A DNA stretch of 64,000 nt from Hymenobacter polaris (GTDB lineage: Bacteria > Bacteroidota > Bacteroidia > Cytophagales > Hymenobacteraceae). The stretch is from assembly GCF_012927305.1 (NCBI RefSeq), contig NZ_JABBGH010000001.1:992001-1056000 (forward strand), given 5' to 3'. The notes beneath the pieces were generated by a model, which did no database searches, was not told where the DNA came from, and worked only from the letters and a program-made list of their open reading frames with translations. Of the stretch, positions 41,907 through 53,828 are shown piece after piece (the stretch's first letter is position 1; the number at the start of each line of letters is the position of its first letter). A program made the position numbers and the translations under genes.

Positions 41907-42785
41907 TTGGGCTTGTCCTCGCGTGGGGGTAACGATAAGGGGGGAACAGCCGGCAGCGTACTCGGTCCCACCGGGGCGGCAGGTGGGGTGACCTGTGCCG
42001 CGACGGCTTGCAGTAACAGCGCCCAGATGAGGGTTTCGGGTTTGGGCTTGGGACGGGGCTTGCGGGGGGACGCCTGCCAAGCGGTCTGCAACGAGGTCGA
42101 GACGCCCAGGCTCTGCCAGCTGCGCCTGGCGCCCAGCTACGTCGGCGTCGACGCCCTGAGCCAGGACGAACTGCTGCGCATCGCGGCCATCGACTTTGAA
42201 ACCCCTGCTACTATAGGCTACCTGGCGGCCGCCTTTCCCGAGCTGCCCCCGCACACCGGGCGCGGCGGCCGGGGCGAGCTTACCAGCGCCGCCCACGCCG
42301 AGCGCTGCCGCTGGGCCAGGGACTTGTTTTTGCTCTGCACCTACACTTCTCCGCGCCACGGCGACGCGGCGACCCTCGGCTGGCAGCACGTACACCCGGA
42401 GCAGCGGCTAATTAAGAATCTGCTCAGCAAGACTGACATCGTGGCCCTGATTCCCTACCTGGACGACGATGTGTTTCGGCCGGTGGCCCTGCTGGAAAGC
42501 TACCGGCCCCTGGGCCTAGCCACCTGCCTGCCCTTCGTGCGCGACCCCTGGCTCTACTTGCCCCACGTGGCGGTCCTGGCGCGCCTCACCCGCCTCAAGC
42601 TCGGCCTGCACGTAGGCCGCAAGACTTACGCCACCTTGAAAGTCTACCAGGGCGTCCCGAAGTCGCTGGTGATGCTGGCCACTGGTCACCAGACCGAGGC
42701 GCAGTTCAACGAGTACCTGGGCATTAACGAGGCGGAGCTATTAGCCTCGCACGAGCAGACGGCGCGGCGCGTGAAAGCCGCCTAG
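41907..42785 (+). CDS. Tyrosine recombinase/integrase, N-terminally truncated remnant
   Basis: The catalytic half is recognisable: CTYTSPRHGDAATLGWQHV with the first Arg, LSKTDIVALIPYL with the Lys, LHVGRKTYATLKVYQGVPKS with HxxR, and LATGHQTEAQFNEYLG with the final His and nucleophilic Tyr. All catalytic residues are present. The first ~65 residues of the open frame (41907 to about 42100) do not look like an integrase N-terminus, and the core-binding domain is missing; the opposite strand there is also open with a Lys/Pro-rich 63-residue frame. I therefore see a truncated element rather than an active one. It lies next to a terminator and the glutamine synthetase gene, and no attachment repeat was found. 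Confidence 0.7.
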   Translation: MGLSSRGGNDKGGTAGSVLGPTGAAGGVTCAATACSNSAQMRVSGLGLGRGLRGDACQAVCNEVETPRLCQLRLAPSYVGVDALSQDELLRIAAIDFETPATIGYLAAAFPELPPHTGRGGRGELTSAAHAERCRWARDLFLLCTYTSPRHGDAATLGWQHVHPEQRLIKNLLSKTDIVALIPYLDDDVFRPVALLESYRPLGLATCLPFVRDPWLYLPHVAVLARLTRLKLGLHVGRKTYATLKVYQGVPKSLVMLATGHQTEAQFNEYLGINEAELLASHEQTARRVKAA

Positions 42786-42919
42786 TCCCTACCATTTTAG
42801 TGGCAGTTTTAGTGGCAGACTGACCTAAAAGCTGGCCGGGGCTGGCCTAGGCTGGCCGACGCCTACCCCCTTGCAGGGCACTAGAACGCGGTTTTAGCAG
42901 GTCAGACCCGGCTAGACAT

Positions 42920-42948
42920 AAAAAAAGGCCGCGCCACCCGGCACGACC
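42920..42948 (-). terminator. Rho-independent terminator of the glutamine synthetase gene (copy 2 of the 29-bp repeat)
   Basis: Identical to 19725-19753: a 9-bp stem with two G-U pairs, loop GGGT and seven U's in the minus-strand transcript. It is 66 bp after the stop of the glutamine synthetase gene, at about the same spacing as the other copy has to its gene. Confidence 0.8.
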
Positions 42949-43013
42949 CTTTCCAAACCCGGACGCAGCGAGAATTCCCACCCAGCGCTGGTCCGTGGCT
43001 CCAACCCCTAGGG

Positions 43014-45203
<2,190 letters not shown>

Positions 45204-45233
45204 GAAAAAATGAGTGGGGTATTATTTTCGATG

Positions 45234-45241
45234 CAAAAGTA
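45234..45241 (-). promoter_or_regulatory. Candidate -7 box of glnN
   Basis: On the minus strand TACTTTTG matches TAnnTTTG, about 31 bp before the glutamine synthetase ATG (45203). No TTTG -33 box is seen 19 bp upstream. Confidence 0.45.
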
Positions 45242-45549
45242 AGTCTGAAGCGCTGATTTTCGCAGCAATACCCCTTCAATAAGCCTAGTTCGTCGGCAAA
45301 ACATGCTAAAAATCTTCTAAAAGGGGTAAAGACACTTAGCTGCTAACTAATAAGCACCAACCCGCTTTGGCACGAAGTAAGCTGGCCGGCTGCGAGTTAG
45401 AAGCCAGCCAACACCCAGGGGCGGAGCCGCAGCCAACGAGCCCGCTTTACCCGCCTTTTGCCGCCGCCCAGGCCCTAGGGCTCCGCGTGCCGCCAAGGCG
45501 GCCGTTCGGTTGCGAGCTTGTGGCCGGCGCTACTCGCCGCGCGCGGTTG

Positions 45550-45557
45550 TAAATTTG
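45550..45557 (+). promoter_or_regulatory. Candidate -7 box of mtaB
   Basis: TAAATTTG is a full TAnnTTTG match ending 7 bp before the mtaB ATG (45565). A start of transcription at the usual distance would fall at or near the ATG, giving a leaderless or almost leaderless mRNA. Confidence 0.45.
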
Positions 45558-45564
45558 TGGGCTT

Positions 45565-46905
45565 ATGACTCCGCAAACTGTTGCTTTTTATACGTTAGGC
45601 TGCAAGCTCAACTTTTCCGAATCGTCGGCCCTCGGGCGGCAGTTTGAGGAGCGCGGCGTGCGCCGCGTCGAGTTCGAGCAGGGGGCCGACGTGTACGTGG
45701 TCAACACCTGCTCGGTAACCGACCACGCCGACCGCAAGTGCCGCCGCGTGGTGCAGCAGGCGCTGCGGCACAACCCGAGGGCTTTCGTGGCCATTGTGGG
45801 TTGCTACGCCCAGCTCAAGCCCCAAGAAATCAGCGAGATTCCGGGAGTAGGCGCCGTGCTGGGCGCGGCCGAGAAATTTCGGCTGGCCGAGATTATCAGC
45901 GAGCTGGAGCTGCCCGAAGTAGGCGCGGCCCCGACGCCGGGGCGCGTATTCGCCTCGCCCATCGCGGCGGCCCACGAGTTTCACCCGGCGCAGTCGCTGG
46001 GCGAGCGCACGCGCACCTTTCTCAAGGTGCAGGATGGCTGCGACTATTCGTGCTCGTTCTGCACTATTCCGCTGGCGCGCGGGGCCAGCCGCTCGGGCAG
46101 CGTGGCCTCGGTGGTGGCGCGGGTAGAAGCGCTGGCGGCGCAAGGCGTGCAGGAAATCGTGCTGACGGGCGTCAACCTGGGCGATTTTGGGGTGCAGGGC
46201 CCCGAGCGGCAGCGCCCGGAAAACTTCACGCAGCTGGTGCGGGCCCTGGATGCCGTGGCGGGCATTCGCCGCTTCCGCATCAGCTCGTGCGAGCCCAATT
46301 TGCTGACCGACGAAATTATTGCCACCGTGGCGGCCTCGCGGCGCTTTATGCCGCATTTTCACTTGCCTCTGCAAAGCGGCTCGGACAAGATACTGGGCCT
46401 CATGCGCCGCCGCTACCGCCGTGCGCTCTACGCCGAGCGCGTGGCCCACATCAAGGAACTGATGCCGCACGCGGGCATCGGGGTGGACGTTATCGTAGGC
46501 TTTCCGGGCGAAACGGAGGCGGATTTCCGGGAAACCTACCAGTTCCTCAACGAGCTGCCAGTGAGCTACCTGCACGTTTTCCCGTATTCGGAGCGGCCCA
46601 ACACGCTGGCCCCCACCCTGCCCGGCCGGGTGCCTGAGCGCGTGCGCACCGAGCGCACCACGCAGCTGCGCAGCTTATCGGAAAAGAAAAAGCGCTTTTT
46701 CTACGAGCAGCACGCTGGCCTAGCTACCGAGGTGCTGTTTGAAGATGACATTACCGACGGCCGCGTGGAGGGCTACACGCCCAACTACATCCGCGTAGCT
46801 GCCAAGTATGACCCGCTGCTGGTGGGCGAAATCCGCCCGTTGCGCCTGACCCAAGTAAATGCCCTAGGGCTGATGGAGGCCGAAGAGGTGGGCTTGCTTG
46901 TTTGA
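45565..46905 (+). CDS. mtaB: tRNA (N6-threonylcarbamoyladenosine(37)-C2)-methylthiotransferase MtaB, 446 aa
   Basis: A radical-SAM methylthiotransferase. The N-terminal UPF0004 domain has GCKLNFSESSALGRQFEERG and VVNTCSVTDHADRKCRR with conserved Cys; the radical-SAM core has VQDGCDYSCSFCTIPLARG (C-x3-C-x2-C); the TRAM-like C-terminus runs from about residue 375. It adds a methylthio group to t6A37 in ANN-decoding tRNAs, giving ms2t6A. Of the radical-SAM and UPF0004 Cys residues, five are directly visible in these motifs. The following lipoprotein gene starts 7 bp after the stop. Subgroup assignment (MtaB rather than MiaB/RimO) follows from the GCKLN and CSV-x-D motifs. Confidence 0.93.
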   Translation: MTPQTVAFYTLGCKLNFSESSALGRQFEERGVRRVEFEQGADVYVVNTCSVTDHADRKCRRVVQQALRHNPRAFVAIVGCYAQLKPQEISEIPGVGAVLGAAEKFRLAEIISELELPEVGAAPTPGRVFASPIAAAHEFHPAQSLGERTRTFLKVQDGCDYSCSFCTIPLARGASRSGSVASVVARVEALAAQGVQEIVLTGVNLGDFGVQGPERQRPENFTQLVRALDAVAGIRRFRISSCEPNLLTDEIIATVAASRRFMPHFHLPLQSGSDKILGLMRRRYRRALYAERVAHIKELMPHAGIGVDVIVGFPGETEADFRETYQFLNELPVSYLHVFPYSERPNTLAPTLPGRVPERVRTERTTQLRSLSEKKKRFFYEQHAGLATEVLFEDDITDGRVEGYTPNYIRVAAKYDPLLVGEIRPLRLTQVNALGLMEAEEVGLLV

Positions 46906-46911
46906 CCTGCT

Positions 46912-47352
46912 ATGAGTCAGCGTTTTCAAGCACTAACGGCAATTTGCCTGTTGCCGCTACTAACAACAGCGTGCTGGTCGATTTATCGCACTAATGTTCA
47001 GAACGATACGGCTGAATCTTTATCGGTAGAGCTGGTTAATAATAAGCGGGGGCCAACTCTCAAGCCAGTCTTCCCTTGTGGGCCTACTTCACTTTATAGC
47101 GCGAAAACTGACCAGCGCAGCCTGCGAGAAACGTGTGAACTTGCGCCCGGTCAAACTATGTACCTGGGAAGTGCAACAGCATACTTCCAAACTGTTCCTT
47201 TTGACGGGGATACGCTGCTAGTGAGAAGTCCTACGGGTAGTATCAAGTATATTACGGCCAGCTCAGTTAGCGACTTCATTACCGATACTAGCAGCGAACA
47301 CCTAGGCGTAGAAGGTCCGCTCGAAACCACTTACACCATTCGGCTGCGTTAA
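46912..47352 (+). CDS. Hypothetical lipoprotein, 146 aa
   Basis: The N-terminus MSQRFQALTAICLLPLLTTA is followed by a Cys in the lipobox position (LLTTAC), so this is likely a lipoprotein. The rest is beta-rich (PSLSVELVNNK-type strands, GQTMYLGSATAYFQTVPFDG, TTYTIRLR) with no known family. The codon use looks less GC-rich than its neighbours, hinting at different origin. It begins 7 bp after the mtaB stop, so it may be translated from the same mRNA. Function unknown. Confidence 0.7.
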   Translation: MSQRFQALTAICLLPLLTTACWSIYRTNVQNDTAESLSVELVNNKRGPTLKPVFPCGPTSLYSAKTDQRSLRETCELAPGQTMYLGSATAYFQTVPFDGDTLLVRSPTGSIKYITASSVSDFITDTSSEHLGVEGPLETTYTIRLR

Positions 47353-47400
47353 GCACTAAGCTTCGACCATCGGGACTACTGCACAAAGACTACTTTTAAT

Positions 47401-48138
47401 TTAACGGTTTCGCAACAGCTCTACCATCTGCTGCAACAGCGCCTGCTGCTCCAGCAGATGCTGGTTGCGCTGCTCGGCCAGGGCCAGTTGGTGCTGCAAC
47501 TGCTGGGCTTGCAGCAGCGCCGCTAGGTAGGCGGGGTCGGGCGGCGCGGGGGCGGGCCAGGCAGGTGTTGGGGGTGCCGACGCTTGGACGGGCGCTGAAG
47601 CCGGAGCGGCCGTTGGCAACGGGGCGGGCTCGGTAGCGGCTGGCGCGGCGGCGGGGCTGGCAGCAACGACGGGCCTAGGGGCTCCGACGGCAACTGGCTT
47701 TGCGGGCGCTACCGAAACAGCGTGACCGTGGCTGCTGCCGTTGCGCGGCTGGCCGGCTAGCCGCAGCGTGGCGGCAATATCGGCCGACTGTAGAAGGTTG
47801 CCGTTGCGGCGGCGGGGGGCGTCGGGTATTTCGTCTAGGTCAATGCCGCCGCGTTGGGGCGGGTTGGGCTCGCTAGGGGCTGCTTCATCAGCAAGGCGAA
47901 CTGGGGTTTCGGCGCGCAGCATGGGGCCCCGGCCCAGCAGCAGCCAGTCGCTAGATACAGTTGGATAAACCTCTAGCACCTTGCTCAGCAGGTCGAAACC
48001 AGGCTTATTGCGCTCATCCACCAAATGCTGAATGACGGTAGCCGTTTTGCCCAGCGACTGCGCAAAGGCGTTCTTACTCAAGCCTAGCTGCTGAATAAGC
48101 TGGACGAAGCGCTGGCCGGGAGAAGTAGAGTCGGTCAT
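47401..48138 (-). CDS. XRE-like HTH protein with coiled-coil tail, 245 aa
   Basis: The N-terminal ~65 residues form a helix-turn-helix of XRE/Cro type (RFVQLIQQLGLSKNAFAQSL; IQHLVDERNKPGFDLLSKVL) ending DWLLLGRGPML, a motif common to Bacteroidota HTH proteins. A long Pro/Ala-rich spacer (residues ~120-190) leads to a Gln/Leu-rich coiled coil (LLQAQQLQHQLALAEQRNQH), probably a dimerisation tail. It starts at ATG 48138; the frame upstream is part of the repeat. It may bind its own operator, but no target is evident. The adjacent ABC permease may be in the same regulon or not. Confidence 0.78.
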   Translation of the reverse strand: MTDSTSPGQRFVQLIQQLGLSKNAFAQSLGKTATVIQHLVDERNKPGFDLLSKVLEVYPTVSSDWLLLGRGPMLRAETPVRLADEAAPSEPNPPQRGGIDLDEIPDAPRRRNGNLLQSADIAATLRLAGQPRNGSSHGHAVSVAPAKPVAVGAPRPVVAASPAAAPAATEPAPLPTAAPASAPVQASAPPTPAWPAPAPPDPAYLAALLQAQQLQHQLALAEQRNQHLLEQQALLQQMVELLRNR

Positions 48139-48153
48139 TTGCACAAATGTAGA

Positions 48154-48213
48154 CCGCAGATTTAACGGATTTAACGGATTTCGCGGATACGCTGCTTCGC
48201 AGCTGACTACGCG
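48154..48213 (+). repeat. 60-bp dispersed repeat, copy A
   Basis: Starts CCGCAGATTTAACGG and ends GACTACGCG, with a GCTGC-TTC-GCAGC hairpin inside. Its reverse complement occurs at 48316-48375 with one difference in 60; a divergent copy is at 49627-49689. It lies in the leader of the HTH gene. Confidence 0.9.
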
Positions 48214-48315
48214 GGTGGCGCGCATGAGTACGGATTCTTGTTTGCGTAAGCTGGTTGGATTAATTGGCGGTTATTACCCACCCTAGGTCCCCAGCATGAG
48301 CGAAGCCGCGCCATT

Positions 48316-48375
48316 CGCATAGTCAGCTGCGAAGCAGCGTATCCGCGAAATCCGTTAAATCCGTTAAATCTGCGG
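48316..48375 (-). repeat. 60-bp dispersed repeat, copy B (inverted)
   Basis: Reverse complement of copy A with a single mismatch, ending 3 bp from the stop of the ABC permease gene. The two inverted copies enclose about 100 bp (48214-48315) in which I see no gene. Confidence 0.9.
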
Positions 48376-48378
48376 TCC

Positions 48379-49626
48379 TTATTCGTAGCGCAGGCTCTCG
48401 ATGGGGTCGAGGGCGGCGGCCTTGCCGGCCGGATAAGAGCCCGCCACCAGGCCCACGGCCACGCAAATGGTGAGCCCCACCCCTACCCACAGCCACGGCA
48501 CCAGGAAGGAAGTACTGCCAGCCAGCGACGCCACGCCGTTGCCGGCCGCAATGCCCAGCAAGATGCCTAGCGAGCCGCCCAGCACGCAAATGACGATGGC
48601 CTCGATTAGGAACTGCAGGCGAATTTGGCGCGCCGTGGCCCCTAGGGCCTTGCGGATGCCGATTTCGCGGGTGCGCTCGGTTACCGACACGAGCATGATA
48701 TTCATGAGGGCGATGCTGGCCCCGAGCAGCGCCAGCGTAGCCACCAGCGCCCCCCCAAATTGCACCTTGCCGGTGAGCGAATCGAGGGTGCCGCTGAGCG
48801 ACTCGGGGCTTTGAATCTCGAAGGAATCTTCCTGGCCCAGGCGGTCGCCGCGCACGGCGCGCATCACGCCGGTGGCCTGGCTTTCCAGAAAGCTGAGGCC
48901 GCTGGCGGCCGGCAGGGCGCTCTTCACATCGTAGGTGAGCGCCCCGGTGCGGGGCAGCTGGTTGCCGGCTTCCAGGGGCACCAGCAGCAGGCGGTCGGCC
49001 CCGGAGCCCCCCATGGTGCTGCCGCTTTTCTCGAGCTGGCCTACTACTTGGAAGCGCTGCCCCAGCGCGTAGAGGTACTGCCCTAGGGCTGGCTGGCCAG
49101 GAAAAAGCTTGTCCTTGATTTCCTGGCCGATAAGCGCCACTTTAGCCCCAGTTTGCAGCTCGGCCGGGGCAAAGGTGCGGCCCTGGGCGAGGGCGTAGTT
49201 TTGGATGCGCAGGTAGTTTTCATCGCCGGCCACCACCTGCATATTAGGGTTGGTTTTGAGGCTGCCGGCTTTTATCTCGGTGGCGCCCGACACCTGGGCC
49301 GACACGCCCACCACGGCGCTGGGCTCGCGCCGGGTCAGCTCCTTTTTGTAGAGGCTGGCTTGCAGAAAGCTCAGGGCCGGATATTGCTTGTCTTGCACGC
49401 CGCCGCGCCGGAAGCGGTTGCCGTAGCCTTTGGCCTTGATTTCGAAGGCATTGGCCCCTAGGCTGGCGAAGGTATCGTTGAGCGAGTGGCGCATGGCATC
49501 GATGGCCGTGAGGATGCCCACCAGTGCAATGAGCCCGATGCTGACAATGAGGCCCGTGAGCACCGTGCGCAGCAAGTTGCCGCCGATGGAGCGCAGCGCC
49601 TCGCGAATATTTTCAAGTAACGTCAT
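48379..49626 (-). CDS. ABC transporter permease (MacB/FtsX type), 415 aa
   Basis: A MacB-like permease with one N-terminal membrane segment (LLRTVLTGLIVSIGLIALVG), a periplasmic MacB_PCD-type domain (about residues 60-280), and an FtsX domain with three membrane segments (LVATLALLGASIALMNIMLV; IEAIVICVLGGSLGILLGIA; VPWLWVGVGLTICVAVGLVA). The cytoplasmic loop VTERTREIGIRKALGATARQ is the coupling motif. It would work with an ATP-binding partner not encoded nearby to move a lipoprotein or a small molecule. The ATG at 49626 was chosen as it begins MTLLENIREALRSIGGN; upstream codons are repeat sequence. Confidence 0.9.
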   Translation of the reverse strand: MTLLENIREALRSIGGNLLRTVLTGLIVSIGLIALVGILTAIDAMRHSLNDTFASLGANAFEIKAKGYGNRFRRGGVQDKQYPALSFLQASLYKKELTRREPSAVVGVSAQVSGATEIKAGSLKTNPNMQVVAGDENYLRIQNYALAQGRTFAPAELQTGAKVALIGQEIKDKLFPGQPALGQYLYALGQRFQVVGQLEKSGSTMGGSGADRLLLVPLEAGNQLPRTGALTYDVKSALPAASGLSFLESQATGVMRAVRGDRLGQEDSFEIQSPESLSGTLDSLTGKVQFGGALVATLALLGASIALMNIMLVSVTERTREIGIRKALGATARQIRLQFLIEAIVICVLGGSLGILLGIAAGNGVASLAGSTSFLVPWLWVGVGLTICVAVGLVAGSYPAGKAAALDPIESLRYE

Positions 49627-49689
49627 CGCAGATTCAACGGATTTAACGGATTGCGCCGATACGCTTGGCTGCGCCAAGCAGGCTACGCG
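49627..49689 (+). repeat. 63-bp dispersed repeat, copy C (diverged)
   Basis: Same layout as copies A and B (CGCAGATTCAACGG ... GGCTACGCG), but the hairpin is GCTTGG-CTGCG-CCAAGC in place of GCTGC-TTC-GCAGC, so pairing is kept while sequence differs. It directly abuts the ATG of the ABC permease gene. Confidence 0.85.
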
Positions 49690-49851
49690 CCTAGTGTGGG
49701 TGCAAAGGTGAGGCGCGCCGGCCACTGACGCGCATCGCTGCTGGCACTTATCGACGCCCGCCGGCTACTAATTACAGCCCTCGGCCCGTACCTTGAACTA
49801 GGATTACGGCGGCGCACGTTACGCGACTGGCTTTTATTTCTCGTGCTCCCT

Positions 49852-51117
49852 ATGCTGCTCAAGCGCTTGCTGCTGGCTCTGGTGCTACTGGCCCCCGCCC
49901 TCGGGGCCCGCGCCAACCACCTCTTTATCCCGATGGACGAAACCCAGAAGGAGCACCTCAAGGCCTACGGGCTGTGCTACTGGGCGCTGAGCAAGCAGAT
50001 TGAGGTTGACTGGCTGCTCAACTACCGCGGCGGCTCGTTTGCCTGCGAGGCCCAGCCAGCCGTGGAAAGCGAGCTAAGCGTGCGCGGCATCACGTTCCAA
50101 ACCATTTCGGAGGCGCAGTACACCGGCATCTTGCAGCAGATAGCTGACCCCAACGCCAATATGGACGTGATGAAGCTGGAGAAGGTGCCCAAAATTGCGG
50201 TGTACACGCCCAAGGGCAAGCAGCCCTGGGACGATGCCGTGACGCTGGTACTGACCTACGCCGAGATTCCGTACGACCAGATTTATGACGATGAAGTGCT
50301 GGCCGGCGTGCTGCCCAAGTACGACTGGCTGCACCTGCACCACGAAGATTTTACGGGCGAATACGGTAAGTTCTACGCCAACTACCGCTACGCGTCCTGG
50401 TACCAGCAGCAACAGCGCGACTCGGAAGCCGCGGCCAAGCGCAATGGCTTCAAGAAGGTGAGCGAGATGAAGGGCGCCGTGGCCGTGAAGATGCAGGAAT
50501 TTATTGCGGGCGGGGGCTTTATGTTCGCCATGTGCTCGGCCACCGATAGCTACGACATTGCCCTGGCGGGCTTAGGGGTGGATATGGTGGCCGACATGTA
50601 CGACGGCGACCCGGCCGACCCAGCCGCCCAAAGCAAGCTCAACTTCAATCGCACACTGGCATTCCAAAACTTTCGCCTGCGCATGAACCCGATGGAGTAC
50701 GAGTATTCCGACATCGACATGCAACCTAGCGAGCGCGGCCTCTACGAGCAAAACGATTATTTCCAGCTCTTTACCTTCTCGGCCAAGTACGACCCGGTGC
50801 CCACCATGCTCACCCAGGACCACGAGAAAACCATCCACGGCTTCATGGGCCAGACCACGGCCTTCCGCAAAAGCCTTATCAAGCCCGACGTGGTGATAAT
50901 GGGCGAAACCAAGCAGGACGGCGAGGTACGCTACATGCACGGCACCCTGGGCAAAGGCACTTGGACGTTTTTCGGCGGCCACGACCCCGAGGACTACCAG
51001 CACATGGTGGGCGAAGAACCCACCGACCTCTCGCTGCATCCCAATTCGCCCGGCTACCGCCTGATACTCAACAACGTGCTATTTCCGGCGGCCAAGAAGA
51101 AGAAGCAGAAGACCTAG
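49852..51117 (+). CDS. Secreted protein annotated elsewhere as asparagine synthetase B-like, 421 aa
   Basis: Signal peptide MLLKRLLLALVLLAPALGAR, ending RANHLF. The mature protein starts MDETQKEHLKAYGLCYWALS and contains ITFQTISEAQYTGILQQIAD, AGGGFMFAMCSATDSYDIAL and GTWTFFGGHDPEDYQHMVGE; the last two blocks and the V-x-GG-S-x-D layout resemble a type 1 glutamine amidotransferase-like fold. In databases such proteins from this phylum are often labelled asparagine synthetase B, but I see no synthetase motifs. The lysine-rich end KKKKQKT is noted. Start: ATG 49852, with a GTG 3 codons upstream. Confidence 0.65.
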   Translation: MLLKRLLLALVLLAPALGARANHLFIPMDETQKEHLKAYGLCYWALSKQIEVDWLLNYRGGSFACEAQPAVESELSVRGITFQTISEAQYTGILQQIADPNANMDVMKLEKVPKIAVYTPKGKQPWDDAVTLVLTYAEIPYDQIYDDEVLAGVLPKYDWLHLHHEDFTGEYGKFYANYRYASWYQQQQRDSEAAAKRNGFKKVSEMKGAVAVKMQEFIAGGGFMFAMCSATDSYDIALAGLGVDMVADMYDGDPADPAAQSKLNFNRTLAFQNFRLRMNPMEYEYSDIDMQPSERGLYEQNDYFQLFTFSAKYDPVPTMLTQDHEKTIHGFMGQTTAFRKSLIKPDVVIMGETKQDGEVRYMHGTLGKGTWTFFGGHDPEDYQHMVGEEPTDLSLHPNSPGYRLILNNVLFPAAKKKKQKT

Positions 51118-51140
51118 GGTCACGTTCTACGTTTTCTCAG

Positions 51141-51238
51141 GCAGGAACGTCATGCGGAGCCCCGCCAAGCACCTCTCCCACGCCCCTAGGGTATCGTTCG
51201 GGAGAGATGCTTGGCGGGGCTCCGCATGACGTTTCTGC
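51141..51238. repeat. Long inverted-repeat hairpin (MITE/REP-like), copy 1
   Basis: Arms 51141-51179 and 51200-51238 (39 bp each) pair with two mismatches; the loop contains CCCCTAGGG. The outer part reads ACGTCATGCGGAGC. It lies between the secreted 421-aa protein and the thiamine riboswitch and may also serve as a terminator. Two structurally similar elements are at 56005-56097 and 59138-59248. Confidence 0.85.
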
Positions 51239-51311
51239 TTCGGGGCCACTGCGCTTATTGCCCCAACGTGCAAAATTTCGCTGGTTCACGCGCCGCTTAG
51301 AATTTTTGCCT

Positions 51312-51319
51312 TACGTTTG
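51312..51319 (+). promoter_or_regulatory. Candidate -7 box upstream of the TPP riboswitch
   Basis: TACGTTTG matches TAnnTTTG and places a transcription start near 51326, just before the riboswitch. A clear -33 box was not found. Confidence 0.5.
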
Positions 51320-51327
51320 CCAGCGTA

Positions 51328-51411
51328 AACTTTAGGGGTGCTGCATGTTGTGCGGCTGAGATGATACCCTCCGAACCTGAACCAGGTAATGCTGGCGAAG
51401 GGAAAAGTGCT
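51328..51411 (+). ncRNA. TPP riboswitch (THI element)
   Basis: Classic THI-box elements are visible: GGGGTGCTGC at the 5' side, GCGGCTGAGATGATACCC in the middle with the CUGAGA core, and ACCCTCCGAACCTGAACCAGG-type text with CCTGAACCAGGTAATGCTGG near the 3' side, then CGAAGGGAA. It senses thiamine diphosphate and controls the thi operon. A GC-rich hairpin follows (about 51413-51455) with arms around GCCCC-CTT-GGGGC but no U run, which may act in expression control. The first coding start, thiS, lies about 90 bp downstream. Confidence 0.97.
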
Positions 51412-51501
51412 AGGCTGCGCGCGGCTGCCCCCTTGGGGCGAGCCGGCCGCAGCTGCTCCTATCGTTTTACGACTCTATTCACCTCAACTACTGCTAGTTG
51501 C

Positions 51502-51705
51502 ATGGTTTGCTACGTAAACGATACGCCCCAGCCGCTGGCCAACAACTGGCTGCTCGCCGACTTACTCGCCAGCCTAGGCCAAACGCACTTCCGCGGCCTG
51601 GCCGTGGCCGTCAACGACCAGGTGATTCCCCAGGCAGCCTGGGGGAGCTATGCCGTGCAGCCCCACGACCGGGTACTGCTCATCCGCGCTACCCAGGGGG
51701 GGTAG
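51502..51705 (+). CDS. thiS: Sulfur carrier protein ThiS, 67 aa
   Basis: A ubiquitin-like protein of usual length ending in TQGG, the Gly-Gly tail that is adenylated and thiocarboxylated. Other features: MVCYVNDTPQPLANNWLLAD and HFRGLAVAVNDQVIPQAAWG. It donates sulfur for thiazole formation by ThiG with ThiH. The ATG at 51502 gives the family start; open sequence upstream lies in the riboswitch. It is first in the operon, 103 bp before thiC. The activating ThiF is not encoded within the visible operon. Confidence 0.93.
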   Translation: MVCYVNDTPQPLANNWLLADLLASLGQTHFRGLAVAVNDQVIPQAAWGSYAVQPHDRVLLIRATQGG

Positions 51706-51772
51706 GTTTTCAATTATCAATGAGCCATTACCAATGAACAGTTGATAGGGCTTGGTTGAAATAATTAACTGA

Positions 51773-53686
<1,914 letters not shown>

Positions 53687-53698
53687 ACGAGCAGCCTC

Positions 53699-53828
53699 AC
53701 GGAACCCCTCTGGGGCGGCCCCTCCCCTATGGGAAAGGGGAGCTGGCCGACAAGCAACGATGGCTGACGTCAGTGCACACCAGGCTCCCCACTCCCGCAG
53801 GGGCCGGGCCGCCCCAGAGGGGTCCCGT
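53699..53828. repeat. Imperfect inverted repeat between thiC and thiD
   Basis: Arms about 53699-53745 and 53780-53828 pair with several mismatches and gaps; the outer core CCCCTCTGGGGCGGCC has its exact reverse complement in the right arm. The element covers the candidate GTG start of thiD (53773). It is of a different kind from the GTCAT-type hairpins in the window. Confidence 0.8.

Larger units (their letters stand above)
45204..45564. other. Intergenic region between glnN and mtaB (divergent)
   Basis: A 361-bp region containing the divergent promoters listed below (minus-strand TACTTTTG near 45234 and plus-strand TAAATTTG at 45550). Apart from these I see no gene; a GC-rich open frame at 45367-45552 has no recognisable content. 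Confidence 0.5.

Noticed and set aside
41900..42091. 63-codon Lys/Pro-rich minus-strand frame opposite the integrase start
   Set aside because: Shows one possible membrane segment but no family, start context or homolog in the window; kept only as a remark.
45367..45552. 61-codon plus-strand frame before mtaB
   Set aside because: Overlaps the promoter region and has no protein-like content.
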